Assembly: GCA_037974665.1 (NCBI GenBank)
Contig: CM075766.1
Location: 50,352,569 to 50,416,568 of the forward strand
DNA from: Ehretia macrophylla
Taxonomy: Eukaryota; Streptophyta; Magnoliopsida; Boraginales; Ehretiaceae
Direction: 5' to 3'
DNA length: 64,000 nucleotides
Positions 35,215 through 46,898 of the stretch are shown here, piece by piece. The notes beneath the pieces were generated by a model, which was not told the origin of the DNA, ran no database searches, and worked only from the letters and a program-made list of their open reading frames with translations. The position numbers and the translations under genes were made by a program. Positions within the stretch are counted from its first letter, which is position 1; each line of letters starts with the position of its first letter.

Positions 35215-35690
35215 GCAATGGCCAAAATTCGTAGCCTAGCAGTAGCCAAATTGGGACGGACGACCGCTAGGTTACGGAATCCCGTCTAAAAAAGCTTGTC
35301 GCCAAATTGATATTCAATAGCCCATCCGTAGCCAATTTCGGAAATTAATTTGTATTTATTTTTTATAACTTCCGTAGCAAAATAGTCGTAACTCGTCCGT
35401 AGCCAACTAAAACTTTGATATTTTTAATTAATTATTAACGTCCGTAGCAAATCCGTAGCCATTTCGATTGTAAATTATCCGTAGCCCATGACTACGGAAT
35501 AGTGTCCGTAGAATATCAGTAGCCTTTTTTCCGTAGCCAATCCGTAGCCCATTCGTAGCTAACTAAAATTTTGATTTTATTATTATTTATTAACATCCGT
35601 AGCAAAGCGTTAGCTACTTCGGTCGTAAATCAGTCGTCGCCCATGACTACCGATTGTTATGGTAGCCAATCTATAGCCTATTGAATTAAA
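35215..35690. repeat. Left subterminal repeat zone of the CACTA element
   Basis: More than a dozen variants of CCGTAGCC/CCGTAGCAAA and their inverse lie within 480 bp, then an (AT)n run at 35706-35742. Family knowledge: such motifs near CACTA ends bind the TNPA-type protein. Confidence 0.75.
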
Positions 35691-35691
35691 T

Positions 35692-35705
<14 letters not shown>

Positions 35706-35739
<34 letters not shown>

Positions 35740-38700
35740 TATTAACAAAAAAAAATTAAAAATACAAATTAATATTTACAATACGTTTATAATATTTACA
35801 AAAAAAAAAACTAATACAAAAATAATATTAATTTACAAAAAAAGCTAAAATGATCTATTATTGTCTTCTAATCATCTCGCTCATATGGTTTTAATGTCTA
35901 CAAAGCTTTTCTTTTCTCTTTCTGTACTTTCTCATACTCTTTCAAAGTCATCTCCTATTACACCTCAAATAAATATGCATAAATAATACACAAATATTAC
36001 TTTAAGATATTTAGAACAGTTTAATTTATTAAATTCCTCATCTACATATATATTGTCAAATTTATTCTCCCGACACAATTTAACTAATGAAATAGTATTA
36101 AAAAGACACCAAGACCTCATAAGTTAGAAGAGAAATGTAATTAAATCTCCCAAGTAATATTTTGCATATAGAAGTGTCGTTTGTATGAAATTATATTATT
36201 ATCTACCTTTCTAATATATATATTATTCTTCATATCACCAATGTCATTTGCATAAAAGGGGATACAAGTTGGAGAAAATTGATGCATTCATATAGAAAAG
36301 AGAAATCGTATCACAGTTTGAACCATTGTAAGCCAGATATGCACAATCCTTAACAGGAATAGTTCAATCGTCAAACATATATGAAAAATATTCAGTCACG
36401 TTCCCTCCACCGAGTATGCATTTAGATACATTTGCAAATCATAGCAAAACTATATTCAACGCCAATGAATTCATCCAAAAATCTGTTAATTACTAAACAA
36501 AAAGCCTAAAAATTAATCTCATCAAGGTTGGTGTTATCTTATGCAAAGTGAAGCATGACTCATAACCTACCTCCTACAAATCATTGCTAATATATCTCAT
36601 GATCCATACATGATATGTACATATGCCTAGTGACTAAATCACAGGAATAATATGAATCACTTACAAATCCATAAAACAAGCCTAGATTTTTCTTCAACAC
36701 GTGTGTCTAAGAAAGATAAACCATGATTAGGAAAACCTAAAGAAAATGTGCAACTAAAGAAAAGTTTGAAAACACAGGGACATAAATACTTACAATACCA
36801 TAACACTCAACTCCATATGAAGAAGGATTATCTTCTTCAACATCATCCTCTTTTTTTAAATCTCAACAAAGCCAATCCTAAATCACTTAACAAAACGTGA
36901 TTCCATTATTTCAATTCTAAATTAGCATGACTCTATTATTTCAATTCTGAATTAGAACGACTCTATTATTTCAACTCTAAATTAGCACATGACTTCATTA
37001 TTTTCACATATAACAAAAGAATAGCACCACTAACCAAATAACATTTCATATTCGCTACATTGGCATTAACATATACATATTGAACTATAAACGTAGTACA
37101 TATTTAACTCTAAACTATTTACCTATAGATAGAGATAGGAATATGGTGGTGGTGCTCTTGGTGGTGGTGATAGTGCCATTGGTGGTGTTGATGATGCCCT
37201 TGATAGTGGTGATGGGGGCGGTACTCTTGGTGATGTCTTTGGTAGTGCCCTTAGTAGTGATGATAAATAAAAATTAAATAAATAAATGAAAAAAACCAAT
37301 ATTTTACAAATAAAATATAGATTATATATATATATATACATACACACACAAATATAAACTAGTATATTACACTACTTTTGATGGTGTTGGTGATGCCCTT
37401 GGTAGTGGTTGTTAGTGGTGGTCGTGTCCTTGGTGTTGATGGTGTCACGTTCCGACCCAACCCATTCATAGAAGTCAAGTCTGAACGCGACAATAATCGA
37501 ACAGAGTCTCCCCTTAATTACGGACATTCCAACACCTGTACAGTTATACTCAATGTCAACAACAAATACACAAAAACACCTTCTTGAACCTTTGCTTATG
37601 CATAACATGCTAAACATAATATTTTTTCATAATAGGTCTATGTAAGCTTAGCAACATTTACAAGTCCAAGTAATTTAAAGTTCATGTATAGAAAGCTTTG
37701 AAGTCTCACAGTATTAGCTAGACTTGTCTTTAGTCACAAGTTCTCAAGATAAATTACAATCCATAAAGCAAAGACTTTTTAAGTTAAAAAATAAGCTAAG
37801 TATGCTTTAGTTACATTTCTAAAGTGATTCATAAACTTGCAACTAAACTCTTTGATTTCCATAAGTCAAAAGCTATGATCTAACATGTGTATAATGGAAC
37901 TTTGTTGCAAAATGAACTATACAACTTGCAAAACATCATAATCTGATCGTTTAATTCAATATAACTCATAATACATTCACAACCAATAATTCAATCGTTT
38001 CACATATCTAGTGATAGCAAAATAGGCTACCACCTATAGCATTCACACATATTTTACCCATTTTTCGTTAGCAATTAACTTGCACAAGAGCACCATTAAG
38101 TTCACATGATAATAATTTTTAGCAATCTAACTAACTAACAACATAAACAAGTCACATTTCCACTTGAAATCCAAGGAAATTTACAGATTCCAACTTTAGG
38201 CCTTATTTTGCAAGCATGAATCATGTATATATATTGTATGCAATGTATGTAGGCCAAAAATACTCATTCAAGCATTTTATCAAACATATAATCAACATAC
38301 TATACAACTATATCAAACAACAACACCTACATAAAGTCTCTAACTTTCAACAATATTATATACATGTACATCACATTTACTTCATAATAAACAACTTAAC
38401 ATGTGAATTCATAGCCCAATTTAACACTAAAGACCCAAAATATTTAAGTAGTATATTGCACTACCAAATAACATTTCATATTGCACAACCAAATATGACT
38501 ACAATACAACATTTGTAATTCACACAATATTTATGCCAAATATAATACCAAATATTTATGTCAAATATTACTAAATAAAATTCGAAATAAACATAAAATT
38601 AAGTACAAAAACTATAGATTGGGCAAATAAAAATCTAAAATTCTCACACATATACATATATGCATATATATACACACACATATATATACATATGTGTATA

Positions 38701-39024
38701 GTAGACAAAAAAGAGGAAAAATATAAACCCTAAACTATTTACCTATAGAAAAGAAAGAAGGAGATGGTGGTAATGGTGATGGTACCCTTGATGGTGGTGG
38801 TGGTGGTGGTGGTTCTCTTGTGGTGTTGGTGGTATTAATGGTACCCTTGGTGGTGGTTGGTGGTGGTAGTGGTACCTTTAGAAGTAGTGGTTGTGTCCTT
38901 GTTAGTGATGGTGCCTTTGGTAGTGGTGATGGTGGCCATGGTGGTGGTGGTGGTTGGTGGTAGTGCCTTAGAGAGAGAGAGAAAAGAAAGAAAATTTCGT
39001 AGAGAAGGAAAAAAAGTAGACGTA
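35706..39024. other. AT-rich CACTA interior with GGT/TGG microsatellites
   Basis: Starts with an (AT)n tract (35706-35742). Contains three (TGGTGG)-type tracts at about 37144-37262, 37380-37445 and 38764-38970, the last followed by (GA)n. A repeated sequence (ACCCTAAACTATTTACCTATAGA-like) precedes two of the TGG tracts (about 37107 and 38726), so the tract region is itself a diverged duplication. No gene features; open frames here translate to Val or Thr runs. Confidence 0.6.
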
Positions 39025-39025
39025 A

Positions 39026-39330
39026 ATGAAAAAAACTTAAATAAATTTTCGTAATTGTAGTTCAAAAAATAAACGCGGGCGAATGGCAGGCTACGGCCAT
39101 TCCATAGCCAAACAATGCGGGCGATGGAATGGTCGTAGCCATTCCGTCACCCCCGCCGGAAGGAGGTACCTGCCGGCCGGCGTCAACATCCGGTGAGAGC
39201 CGAGGCCAAGTCCGGCGGGCGGCCATTCCGTCACCCGAGTTGTTTGGCTACAGAATGGCCGTAGCCTGGCAGTTGCCCACGTTTATTTTTTGAACTACAA
39301 CTAGAACTTTATTCAAGTTTTTTCATTTCC
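39026..39330. repeat. Large GC-rich hairpin (inverted repeat, ~110-bp arms)
   Basis: The left arm (about 39026-39140) and right arm (about 39215-39330) are inverted copies: TTGTAGTTCAAAAAATAAAC at 39055-39074 mirrors 39280-39299, and similarity continues outward to the GAAATGAAAAAA block and inward through the CTACGGCCATTC motif. The 75-bp centre is strongly GC-rich (CCGCCGG, GCCGGCCGGCG). It lies at the left border of the palindromic array. Confidence 0.8.
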
Positions 39331-42300
39331 CACTACTTTTTTTGACTCCTAGATTGAACGTTTACTAACATTAACGCAATGTTAAGTGAAAACATGATAA
39401 GTTCGATTTAAACGACAATTTATTTCTCTATAAAAGTACGCACGTCAATGAAATACGGACCAAATTTATTTTTATTTGAAAATTTTGCAACTCAAGTGAA
39501 GTTTACTACGTTATAGTGCAATCAAAATTCTATAATTCAAATTAGAAATGATAAAACTTAATTTTTTGTTGAAGTCCGTAGCCCAACAGTAGCCAAATCA
39601 GGAGCCAATTGACTACTGCTGGGCTACGAAAAAGTTGAAGTTCGTAGCCTAGCAGTAGTCAATATATTATATATTTTAACTTGTTAATAGGTATGACAAC
39701 GTATTAAAACGTGTTAATATCTTCATATTTTTCTTATTTATGAAGTTTAGACATAATGTGAGAGTTTTTGGACGACTAGATTAAAAGTTAATTAACGTTA
39801 ACGCAATGTTAAGTGAGGACATGATAAGTTCGATTTAAACGACAATTGATTTTCTATGAGATTTCTCTATAAAAGTATGCACGTTAATGAAATACAGATC
39901 AAGTTTATTTTTTTTTGAAAAATTTGCAACTCAAATAAAGTTTACTACATTGTAGGTTCAATCAAAATTCTATAATTCAAATTAAAAACGATAAAATAAA
40001 GTTTTTTGTTGAAATCCATAGCCCAGCAGTAGCCAATTGGCTACTGCTGGGCTACGAAAAAGTTGAAGTCCGTAGCCTAGCAATAGCCAATTGGTTACTG
40101 CTGGGTTACGGAATACTTATATTATATATTTTAATTTATTAATAGGTAGAAACAACGTATTAAAATGTGTTAATATCTTTATATTTTTCTTATTTATGAA
40201 GTTTAGATATAATGTGAGAGTTTTTGGACGACTAGATTAAAAGGCAATTAATGTTAACGCAATGTTAAGTGAGTACATGATAAGTTCGATTTAAATGATA
40301 ATTGATTTTCGATGAGATTTCTCTATAAAAATATGTACGTTAATGAAATACAGATTAAGTTTATTTTTTTCTGAAAAATTTGCAACTCAAGTGAAGTTTA
40401 CTACGTTGTAGATTCAATAAAAATTCCATAATTCAAATTAAAAATGATAAAATAAAGTTTTTTATTGAAATCCGTAGCCCAATAGTAGACAATTGGCTAT
40501 TGTTGGGCTACGGAAAAGTTGAAGTCCGTAGCCTAGCAGTAGCCAATTAGCTACTACTAGGCTACAGAATACTTATATTATATATTCTAATTTGTTAATA
40601 GGTAGGAACAACGTATTAAAACGTGTTAATATATTCATGTTTTTTTTATTTATGAAGTTTAGACATAATGTGAGAGTTTTTAGACCACTAGATTGAACGT
40701 TAATTAACGTTAACGCAATGTTAAGTGAGCACATAATAAGTTCGTTTAAACGACCATTGATTTTCTACGACATTTCTCTATAACAGTACGGACGTTAGTG
40801 AAATACGGATCAAGTTTATTTTTTTTTTGAAAAATTTGCAACTCAAGTGAAGTTTACTACGTTGTAGGTTTAATCAAGATTCCTTAATTAAAATTAAAAA
40901 TGATAAAACAAAGTTTTTTGTTGAAGTCCGCAGCCCAGCAGTAACCAATTGGCTACTACTGGGCTACAGAATACTCATATTATATATTCTAACTTGTTAA
41001 TAGGTAAGAATAATGTATTAAAGCGTGTTAATATCCTCATATTTTTCTTATTTATGAAGTTTAGACATAATGTGAGAGTTTTTGGACCACTAGATTGAAC
41101 GTTAATCAACGTTAACACAATGTTAACTGAGCACATGATAAGTTCGATTTAAACGACTATTGATTTTCTATGAGATTTCTCTATAAACGTACGCACGTTA
41201 ATAAAATATGGACCAAGTTTTTTTTTTTTAAACATTTGCAACTCATGTGAATTTTACTACGTTGTAGGTTCAATCAAAATTCTATAATTCAAATTAAAAA
41301 CGGTAAAACTCAATTTTTTGTTGAAATTCGTAGCCTAGCAGTAGTCAATTGACTACTGCTGGGCTACGGAAGAGTTGAAGTCCGTTGCCCAGCAGTAGCC
41401 AATTGGCTACTGCTGGGCTACGAAAAAGTTGAAGACAATAGCCTAGAAGTAGCCACTGCTAGGCTACGGAATACTTATATTATATATTCTAACTTATTAA
41501 TAACTAGGAACAACATATTAAAAAGTGTTAATATATTCATTTTTATGAACTTTAGACATAGTGTGAGAGTTTTTGGACGACTAGATTGAACGTTAATTAA
41601 CATTAACGCAATGTTAACGGAGGACATGATAAGTTCTATTTAAACAACTATTGATTTTCTATGAGATTTCTCTATAAAAGTACGCACGTTAATGAAATAT
41701 AGACCAAGTTTTTTTTTTTGAAAAAAATTGTAACTCAAGTGAAGTTTACTACGTTGTAGGTTCAATCAAAATTCTATAATTCAAATTAAAAACGATAAAA
41801 TAAAGTTTTTTGTTGAAATCTGTAGCCCATCAGTAGCCAATTGGCTACTGCTGGGCTACGGAAAAGTTGAAGTCCGTAGCCTAGCAGTAGCTAATTAGCT
41901 ACTGTTAGGCTACGAAATACTTATATTATATATTCTAATTTGCTAATAAGTAGGAACAACATATTAAAACGTGTTAATATATTCATATTTTTCTTATTTT
42001 TTGAAGTTTAGACATAATGTGAGAGTTTTTTGACCACTAGATTCAACGTTAATTAATGTTAACACAATGTTAAGTGAGCACATGATAAGTTCGTTTAAAC
42101 GACTATTGATTTTCTATGACATTTCTCTATAAAAGTACGCACGTTAATGAAATACGGATCAAGTTTTTTTTTTTTTTTTTGAAAAAATTGCTACTCAAGT
42201 GAAGTTTACTACGTTGTAGGTTCAATCAAAATTCCATAATTCAACAAAAAACGTTGGCTATTGCTGGGCTACGGAATACTTATATTATATATTCTAACTT

Positions 42301-44990
42301 GTTAATAGGTAGGAATAACGTATTAAAACATGTTAATATCTTCATATTTTTTATATTTATGAAGTTTAGACAAAATGTGAGAGTTTTTGGACTACTAGAT
42401 TGAACGTTAATCAACGTTAACACAATGTTAAGTGAGCACATGATAAGTTCGATTTAAACGACTATTGATTTTTTATAAGATTTCTCTATAAACATACGCA
42501 CGTTAATAAAATACGGACCAAGTTTATTTTTTTATTTTTGAAAAATTTACAACTCAAGTGAAGTTTACTACGTTGTAGATTCAATCAAAATTCTGTAATT
42601 CAAATTAAAAAACATAAAACAAAATTTTTTGTTGAAGTCCGTAGCCTAGCAGTAGCCAATTAGCTATGGAATTCAACTCTTCCGTAGCCCAACAGTAGCC
42701 AATTGGGCTACGGAATAATTGAAGTCCGTAGCCTAGTAGCAGCCAATTGGCTACTGGTGGGCTACGAAATACTTATATTATATATTCTAACTTGTTAATA
42801 GGTAGGAATAACGTATTAAAACGTGTTAATATCTTAATATTTTTCTTATTTATGAAGTTTGGACATAATGTGAGAGTTTTTGGACGACTAGATTAGAAGT
42901 TAATTAACGTTAACGCAATGTTAAGTGAGCACATGATAAGTTCGATTTAAACGACTATTAATTTTTTATGAGATTTCTCTATAAACAGACGCACGTTAAT
43001 GAAATACGGACCAAGTTTATTTTTTTTTTGAAACATTTGCTACTCAAGTGGAGTTTACTACGTTGTACGTTCGATTAAAATTTCATATTTCAAATTAAAA
43101 ACGGTAAAACTCAATTTTTTGTTGAAATTTGTAGCCTTGCAGTAGCCAATTGGCTACTGCTGGGTTACGGAATAGTTGAAGTCCGTAACCCAGCAGTAGC
43201 CAGGACTACGGAAAAGTTGAAGTCCGTAGCCTAGCAGTAGCTAATTGGCTACTGCTGGGCTACAGAATACTTATATTGTATATTCTAACTTGTTAATAGG
43301 TAGAAATAACGTATTAAAATGTGTTAATATCTTCATATTTTTCTTATTTATAAAGTTGAGACATAATGTGAGAGTTTTTGGACTACTAGATGAAACGTTA
43401 ATTAATGTTAACGCAATTTTAAGTGAGTACATGATAAGTTCGATTTAAACGACTATTGATTTTCTATGAGATTTCTCTATAAACGTACGCACGTTAATGA
43501 AATACAGACCAAGTTTTTTTTTTTTGTTAAACATTTACAACTCAAGTGAAGTTTACTACGTTGTTGGTTCAATCAAAATTCCATAATTCAAATTAAAAAC
43601 GGTAAAGCTCAATTGTTTGTTGAATCTGTAGCCTAGTTACAACTAGGGTACAGAGGAGTTGAAGTCCGTAGCTGGCTACTGCTGGGTTATGGAAAAGTTG
43701 AAGTTCGTAGCCTAGCAGTAGCCATAAGTATTCCGTAGCCTAGCAGTAGCCAATTGGCTACTGCTAGGCTACGAAATACTTATGTTATATATTCTAACTT
43801 GTTAATAGGTTGGAACAACGTATTAAAAATTGTTAATATCTTCTTATTTTTCTTATTTATGAAGTTTAGACATAATGTGAGAGTTTTTGGACGACTAGAT
43901 TGAACGTTAATTAACATTAACGCAATGTTAAGTGAGGACATGATAAGTTTGATTTAAACAATTATTGATTTTTTATGAGATTTATCTATAAAAGTACGCA
44001 CGTTAATAAAATACGGATCAAGTTTATTTTTTTTAAAAAATTTGTAACTCAAGTGAAATTTACTACGTTGTAAGTTCAATCAAAATTCTATAATTCAAAT
44101 TAAAAATGATAAAGCTTTATTTTTTATTGAACTTTGTAGCCCAGCAGTAGCCAATTGGCTACTGCTGGGCTACGGAAGAGTTGAAGTCCGTAACCCAGCA
44201 GTACCCAATGGAATACTTATATTATATATTCTAACTTGTTAATAAGTAGGAACAACATATTAAAAAATGTTAATATCTTCATATTTTTCTTATTTATGAA
44301 GTTTAGACATAATGTGAGAGTTTTTGGACGACTAGATTGAACGTTAACACAATGTTAAGTGGGACATGATAAGTTCGATTTAAACAACTATTGATTTTTT
44401 ATGAGATTTCTCTATAAAAGTACTCACATTAATGAAATACGGATCAAGTTTATTTTTTTTTTGAAAAATTTGTAACTCAATTGAAGTTTATTACGTTGTA
44501 GGTTCAACCAAAATTCCATAATTCAAATTAAAAATGATAACGCTCAATTTTTTTGTTGAAGTTCGTAGCCCAACAGTAGCCAATTAGCTACAGAATACTT
44601 ATATTATATATTCTAACTTATTAATAGGTATGAACAACGTTTTAAAACTTGTTAATATCTTCATATTATTCTTATTTATGAAGTTTAGACATAATGTGAG
44701 AGTTTTTAGACCACTAGATTGAACGTTAATTAACGTTAATATAATATTAAGTGAAGACATGATAAGTTCAATTTAAACTACTATTGATTTCTCTATAAAA
44801 GTACGCACGTTAATGAAATACAGACCAAGTTTATTTTTTGTTGAAAAATTTGCCACTCAATGAAGTTTATTACGTTGTAGGTTCAATCAAAATTTCATAA
44901 TTCAAATTAAAATGATAAACGTCAGTTTTTGTTGAAGTCCGTAGCCTAGAAGTAGCCACTTGGCTGTTGTTGGGCTACGAAAGAGTCGAA
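39331..44990. repeat. Satellite-like tandem array with palindromic motifs
   Basis: About 12 full units plus a partial first one. The marker GTGAGAGTTTTTGGACGACT (and variants) recurs near 39757, 40213, 40669, 41069, 41561, 42018, 42375, 42860, 43367, 43877, 44315 and 44696, so spacing runs from about 357 to 510 bp. Each unit has a conserved AT-rich body and a variable block made of one to several palindromes of the form GTAGCCCAGCAGTAGCCAA plus its reverse complement. Unit length varies mainly with the number and completeness of these palindromes. The motif is the CCGTAGC repeat of the element's ends, so the array probably grew out of the CACTA element itself. Confidence 0.9.
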
Positions 44991-45605
44991 TTCCGTAGCC
45001 CATCCGTAACTAGAGACTACGGATGGGCTCCGAACTTTGTTATTTTATTTTTTCCTATTTAATTAAAATATTCGTATTTAATTTATTAAAATATTTTTTG
45101 AATAATATATATAGTCCGTAGTCAATCCGTAGCTATTAGTCACTGCATAGCTACGAAACTTTTTATTAATTTTTTTTGTCGAATTAATTAGCTAATACGT
45201 AGTAAATTTACCACGAATAGGCTATGGAATATTATTTTTTTAATTTTTTTATTAATTAAAATTATTATCCGTAGTCAATCTGTGGCTATTTGGCCATTGC
45301 ATGGCTACGGGCTTTTTTATAAATTTTTTTTACTGAATTAATTAAATAATCTGTAGCTAGTCCGTAGCAAATTTGTCACGGCTAGGTTATGGAATATTAT
45401 TTTTTATTTTTTTTATTAATTAAAATTATGGTCCGTAACCAATCCGTAGCCAAGTTTTGTCGTCATTTCAACTGTGCCTAAGTTGGCTACAGATGGGCTA
45501 TGGAATTTATTGCCTGTAGCAAATCCGTAGCTTGGCAGTAGCCAATTTGCTACGGAATAAATCCGTCACCAAATTCCGTCGCTCGAGTGCTATTTTCTTG
45601 TAGTG
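44991..45605. repeat. Right subterminal repeat zone of the CACTA element
   Basis: Many CCGTAGC/GCTACGG variants in both orientations, diverged, up to the terminal TTTTCTTGTAGTG at 45593-45605. Counterpart of the left subterminal zone. Confidence 0.75.
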
Positions 45606-46051
45606 ATTTAAGGTAAAAGTAATTTTGTCCATAAAATTCTTATTTTAAGATGACAAAAAAAAAACTCTTAGCATCTCAAAATCTGCATGTGTGCTACACT
45701 CGCTGTTAATTTGGACATTTTTCTAACAGGGGATGTGAGCACCTTTTCATAAACCATAGAGGACAAACGTACACTTTATAAAACATAATGGGCAAACGTG
45801 CACATGAAAAAAATTGCAGAGAGTCCCGTGCCAATTTACCCTTTTTTTATTAGTCTTTTTTTTTATTTAAAAGGGCATATATATCATTTTAAATAGTGCT
45901 GATAAAATATTAACAGATATTAACATTAAGGCGGGGTCTAAACCGTTTTATAAATAACAGAAGAATTTTGTGTACTTTAAAAAACATAAAAAACAAACGT
46001 ATATATAAATAAAATCATAAAGGGATTCTGTGCTGTTTACCTTTACCTTAT

Positions 46052-46310
46052 CAATTAGTCTATGTTCTGCCATGATCAGCAATAGAAAAATTGTTGGGCA
46101 CGGATTGAAAAAGCTACGACATGCTTGACAGTACCAAATAAACACCATGCTTTTCTTCTCAAAATTTATTTTCAAAGTCAAGATTCAATTAGTCTATGTT
46201 CTGCCACGGTCAGCAATAGAAAAATTGTTGGGTACGGATTGAAAAAGCTACAAAATGCTTGACAGGACGGTTCAACACCAAATAAACACCATGCTTTTTC
46301 ATAATGTCAA
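46052..46310. repeat. Tandem duplication flanking the outer element
   Basis: The block CAATTAGTCTATGTTCTGCC... occurs at 46052 and again from 46186, with about 134-bp period and about 90% identity over most of its length. The unit's end (TTATTTTCAAAGTCAAGATT) also appears left of the transposon at 34462-34487, showing which side the insertion split. Confidence 0.75.
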
Positions 46311-46898
46311 TTGACATTTTAAGTGCTGGAAATCAATACCAGTTCCAACCTTTTTAACTCATTCATAAAGTAAACCTAGCAACAATGCCACCGACCTGTG
46401 AATCACGATTATCACCAGTAACCTTTCTTATAACATTCTTTTTTTTTTTCTTGTTTACTTTTTGAATTGAAAATTAAACACATGCAAATTAAAGGAAATT
46501 AAATACTCCTGTGATTACCAAAGCACCAAATGACCAAATGATTTTATATTTCTCAAAAGTTTTCCACACGGGTCCAATTTTAGCAGCTGTACACGTCGTG
46601 TCTTCATAATTCTTTGAGGTTGAAAATGATTAACAGTTGATAATAATTAATAAATATCTCAAGTGACCAATAATTTTCAATGGTGATCAGTATCAGAAAC
46701 ATCTTTGAGCATCTGAAAGTGAATAATAATGTTTATGCACGAGCTAGCCGCAACATAATGGTCAAAAGCCCACAAGGTGTTTTTTTTTTTTTTTTTCTCA
46801 ATAATAAAGGGACTTTTCATTTCAACAACTTAAAATGCAAATGAGTATATTCGTCAATATTTCATGCTTTGCATATACTAATATTAGTATCTGTACGT
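46311..46898. other. Intergenic region, no gene seen
   Basis: AT-rich spacer between the outer element's flank and the LINE remnant. The block near 46545-46620 (CTCAAAAGTTTTCCACACGG and CAGCTGTACACG) recurs in inverted orientation near 60525-60575. No coding features. Confidence 0.5.

Larger units (their letters stand above)
35194..45605. mobile_element. CACTA (En/Spm-type) transposon, 10.4 kb, non-autonomous
   Basis: Ends are CACTACAAAAAAAA (left) and, read inward from the right, CACTACAAGAAAAT. ATT flanks both sides (35191-35193 and 45606-45608), the 3-bp target duplication of this superfamily. Both subterminal zones are packed with CCGTAGC-type motifs in both orientations, as expected for transposase-binding subterminal repeats. 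No TNPA/TNPD-like or other transposase reading frame is visible in the 10.4 kb; open frames are short and low-complexity. It must depend on a transposase elsewhere, or be dead. It is inserted in the outer MULE-like element. Confidence 0.88.
34520..46042. mobile_element. MULE-like outer element with doubled terminal inverted repeats
   Basis: Both ends start GGTAAA..CAC.G.ATCCC. The left end has block A (34520-34725) then block B (34726-~34917). The right end, read inward on the minus strand, has B' (46042-~45842) then A' (45841-~45655). A pairs with A' and B with B' over about 180-200 bp each, so the repeats are interleaved rather than nested. Flanks are TTACTTTAT (34511-34519) and TTACCTTAT (46043-46051), 8 of 9 identical, the target-duplication length of Mutator-like elements. 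No MURA-type transposase is visible. A CACTA element is inserted inside it. Confidence 0.65.

Noticed and set aside
37080-37277. Open frame rich in Val/Met
   Set aside because: Pure translation of a TGG/GGT microsatellite inside the CACTA element; no start context or family features. The same applies to the frames over 38835-39065.
39331-44990. CRISPR-like array
   Set aside because: Plant nuclear DNA, units of several hundred bp and no short conserved repeat with unique spacers.
35194-45605. Hidden transposase gene in the CACTA element
   Set aside because: I looked for TNPD/TNPA-like blocks in both strands and saw only short or low-complexity frames; the element is treated as non-autonomous.
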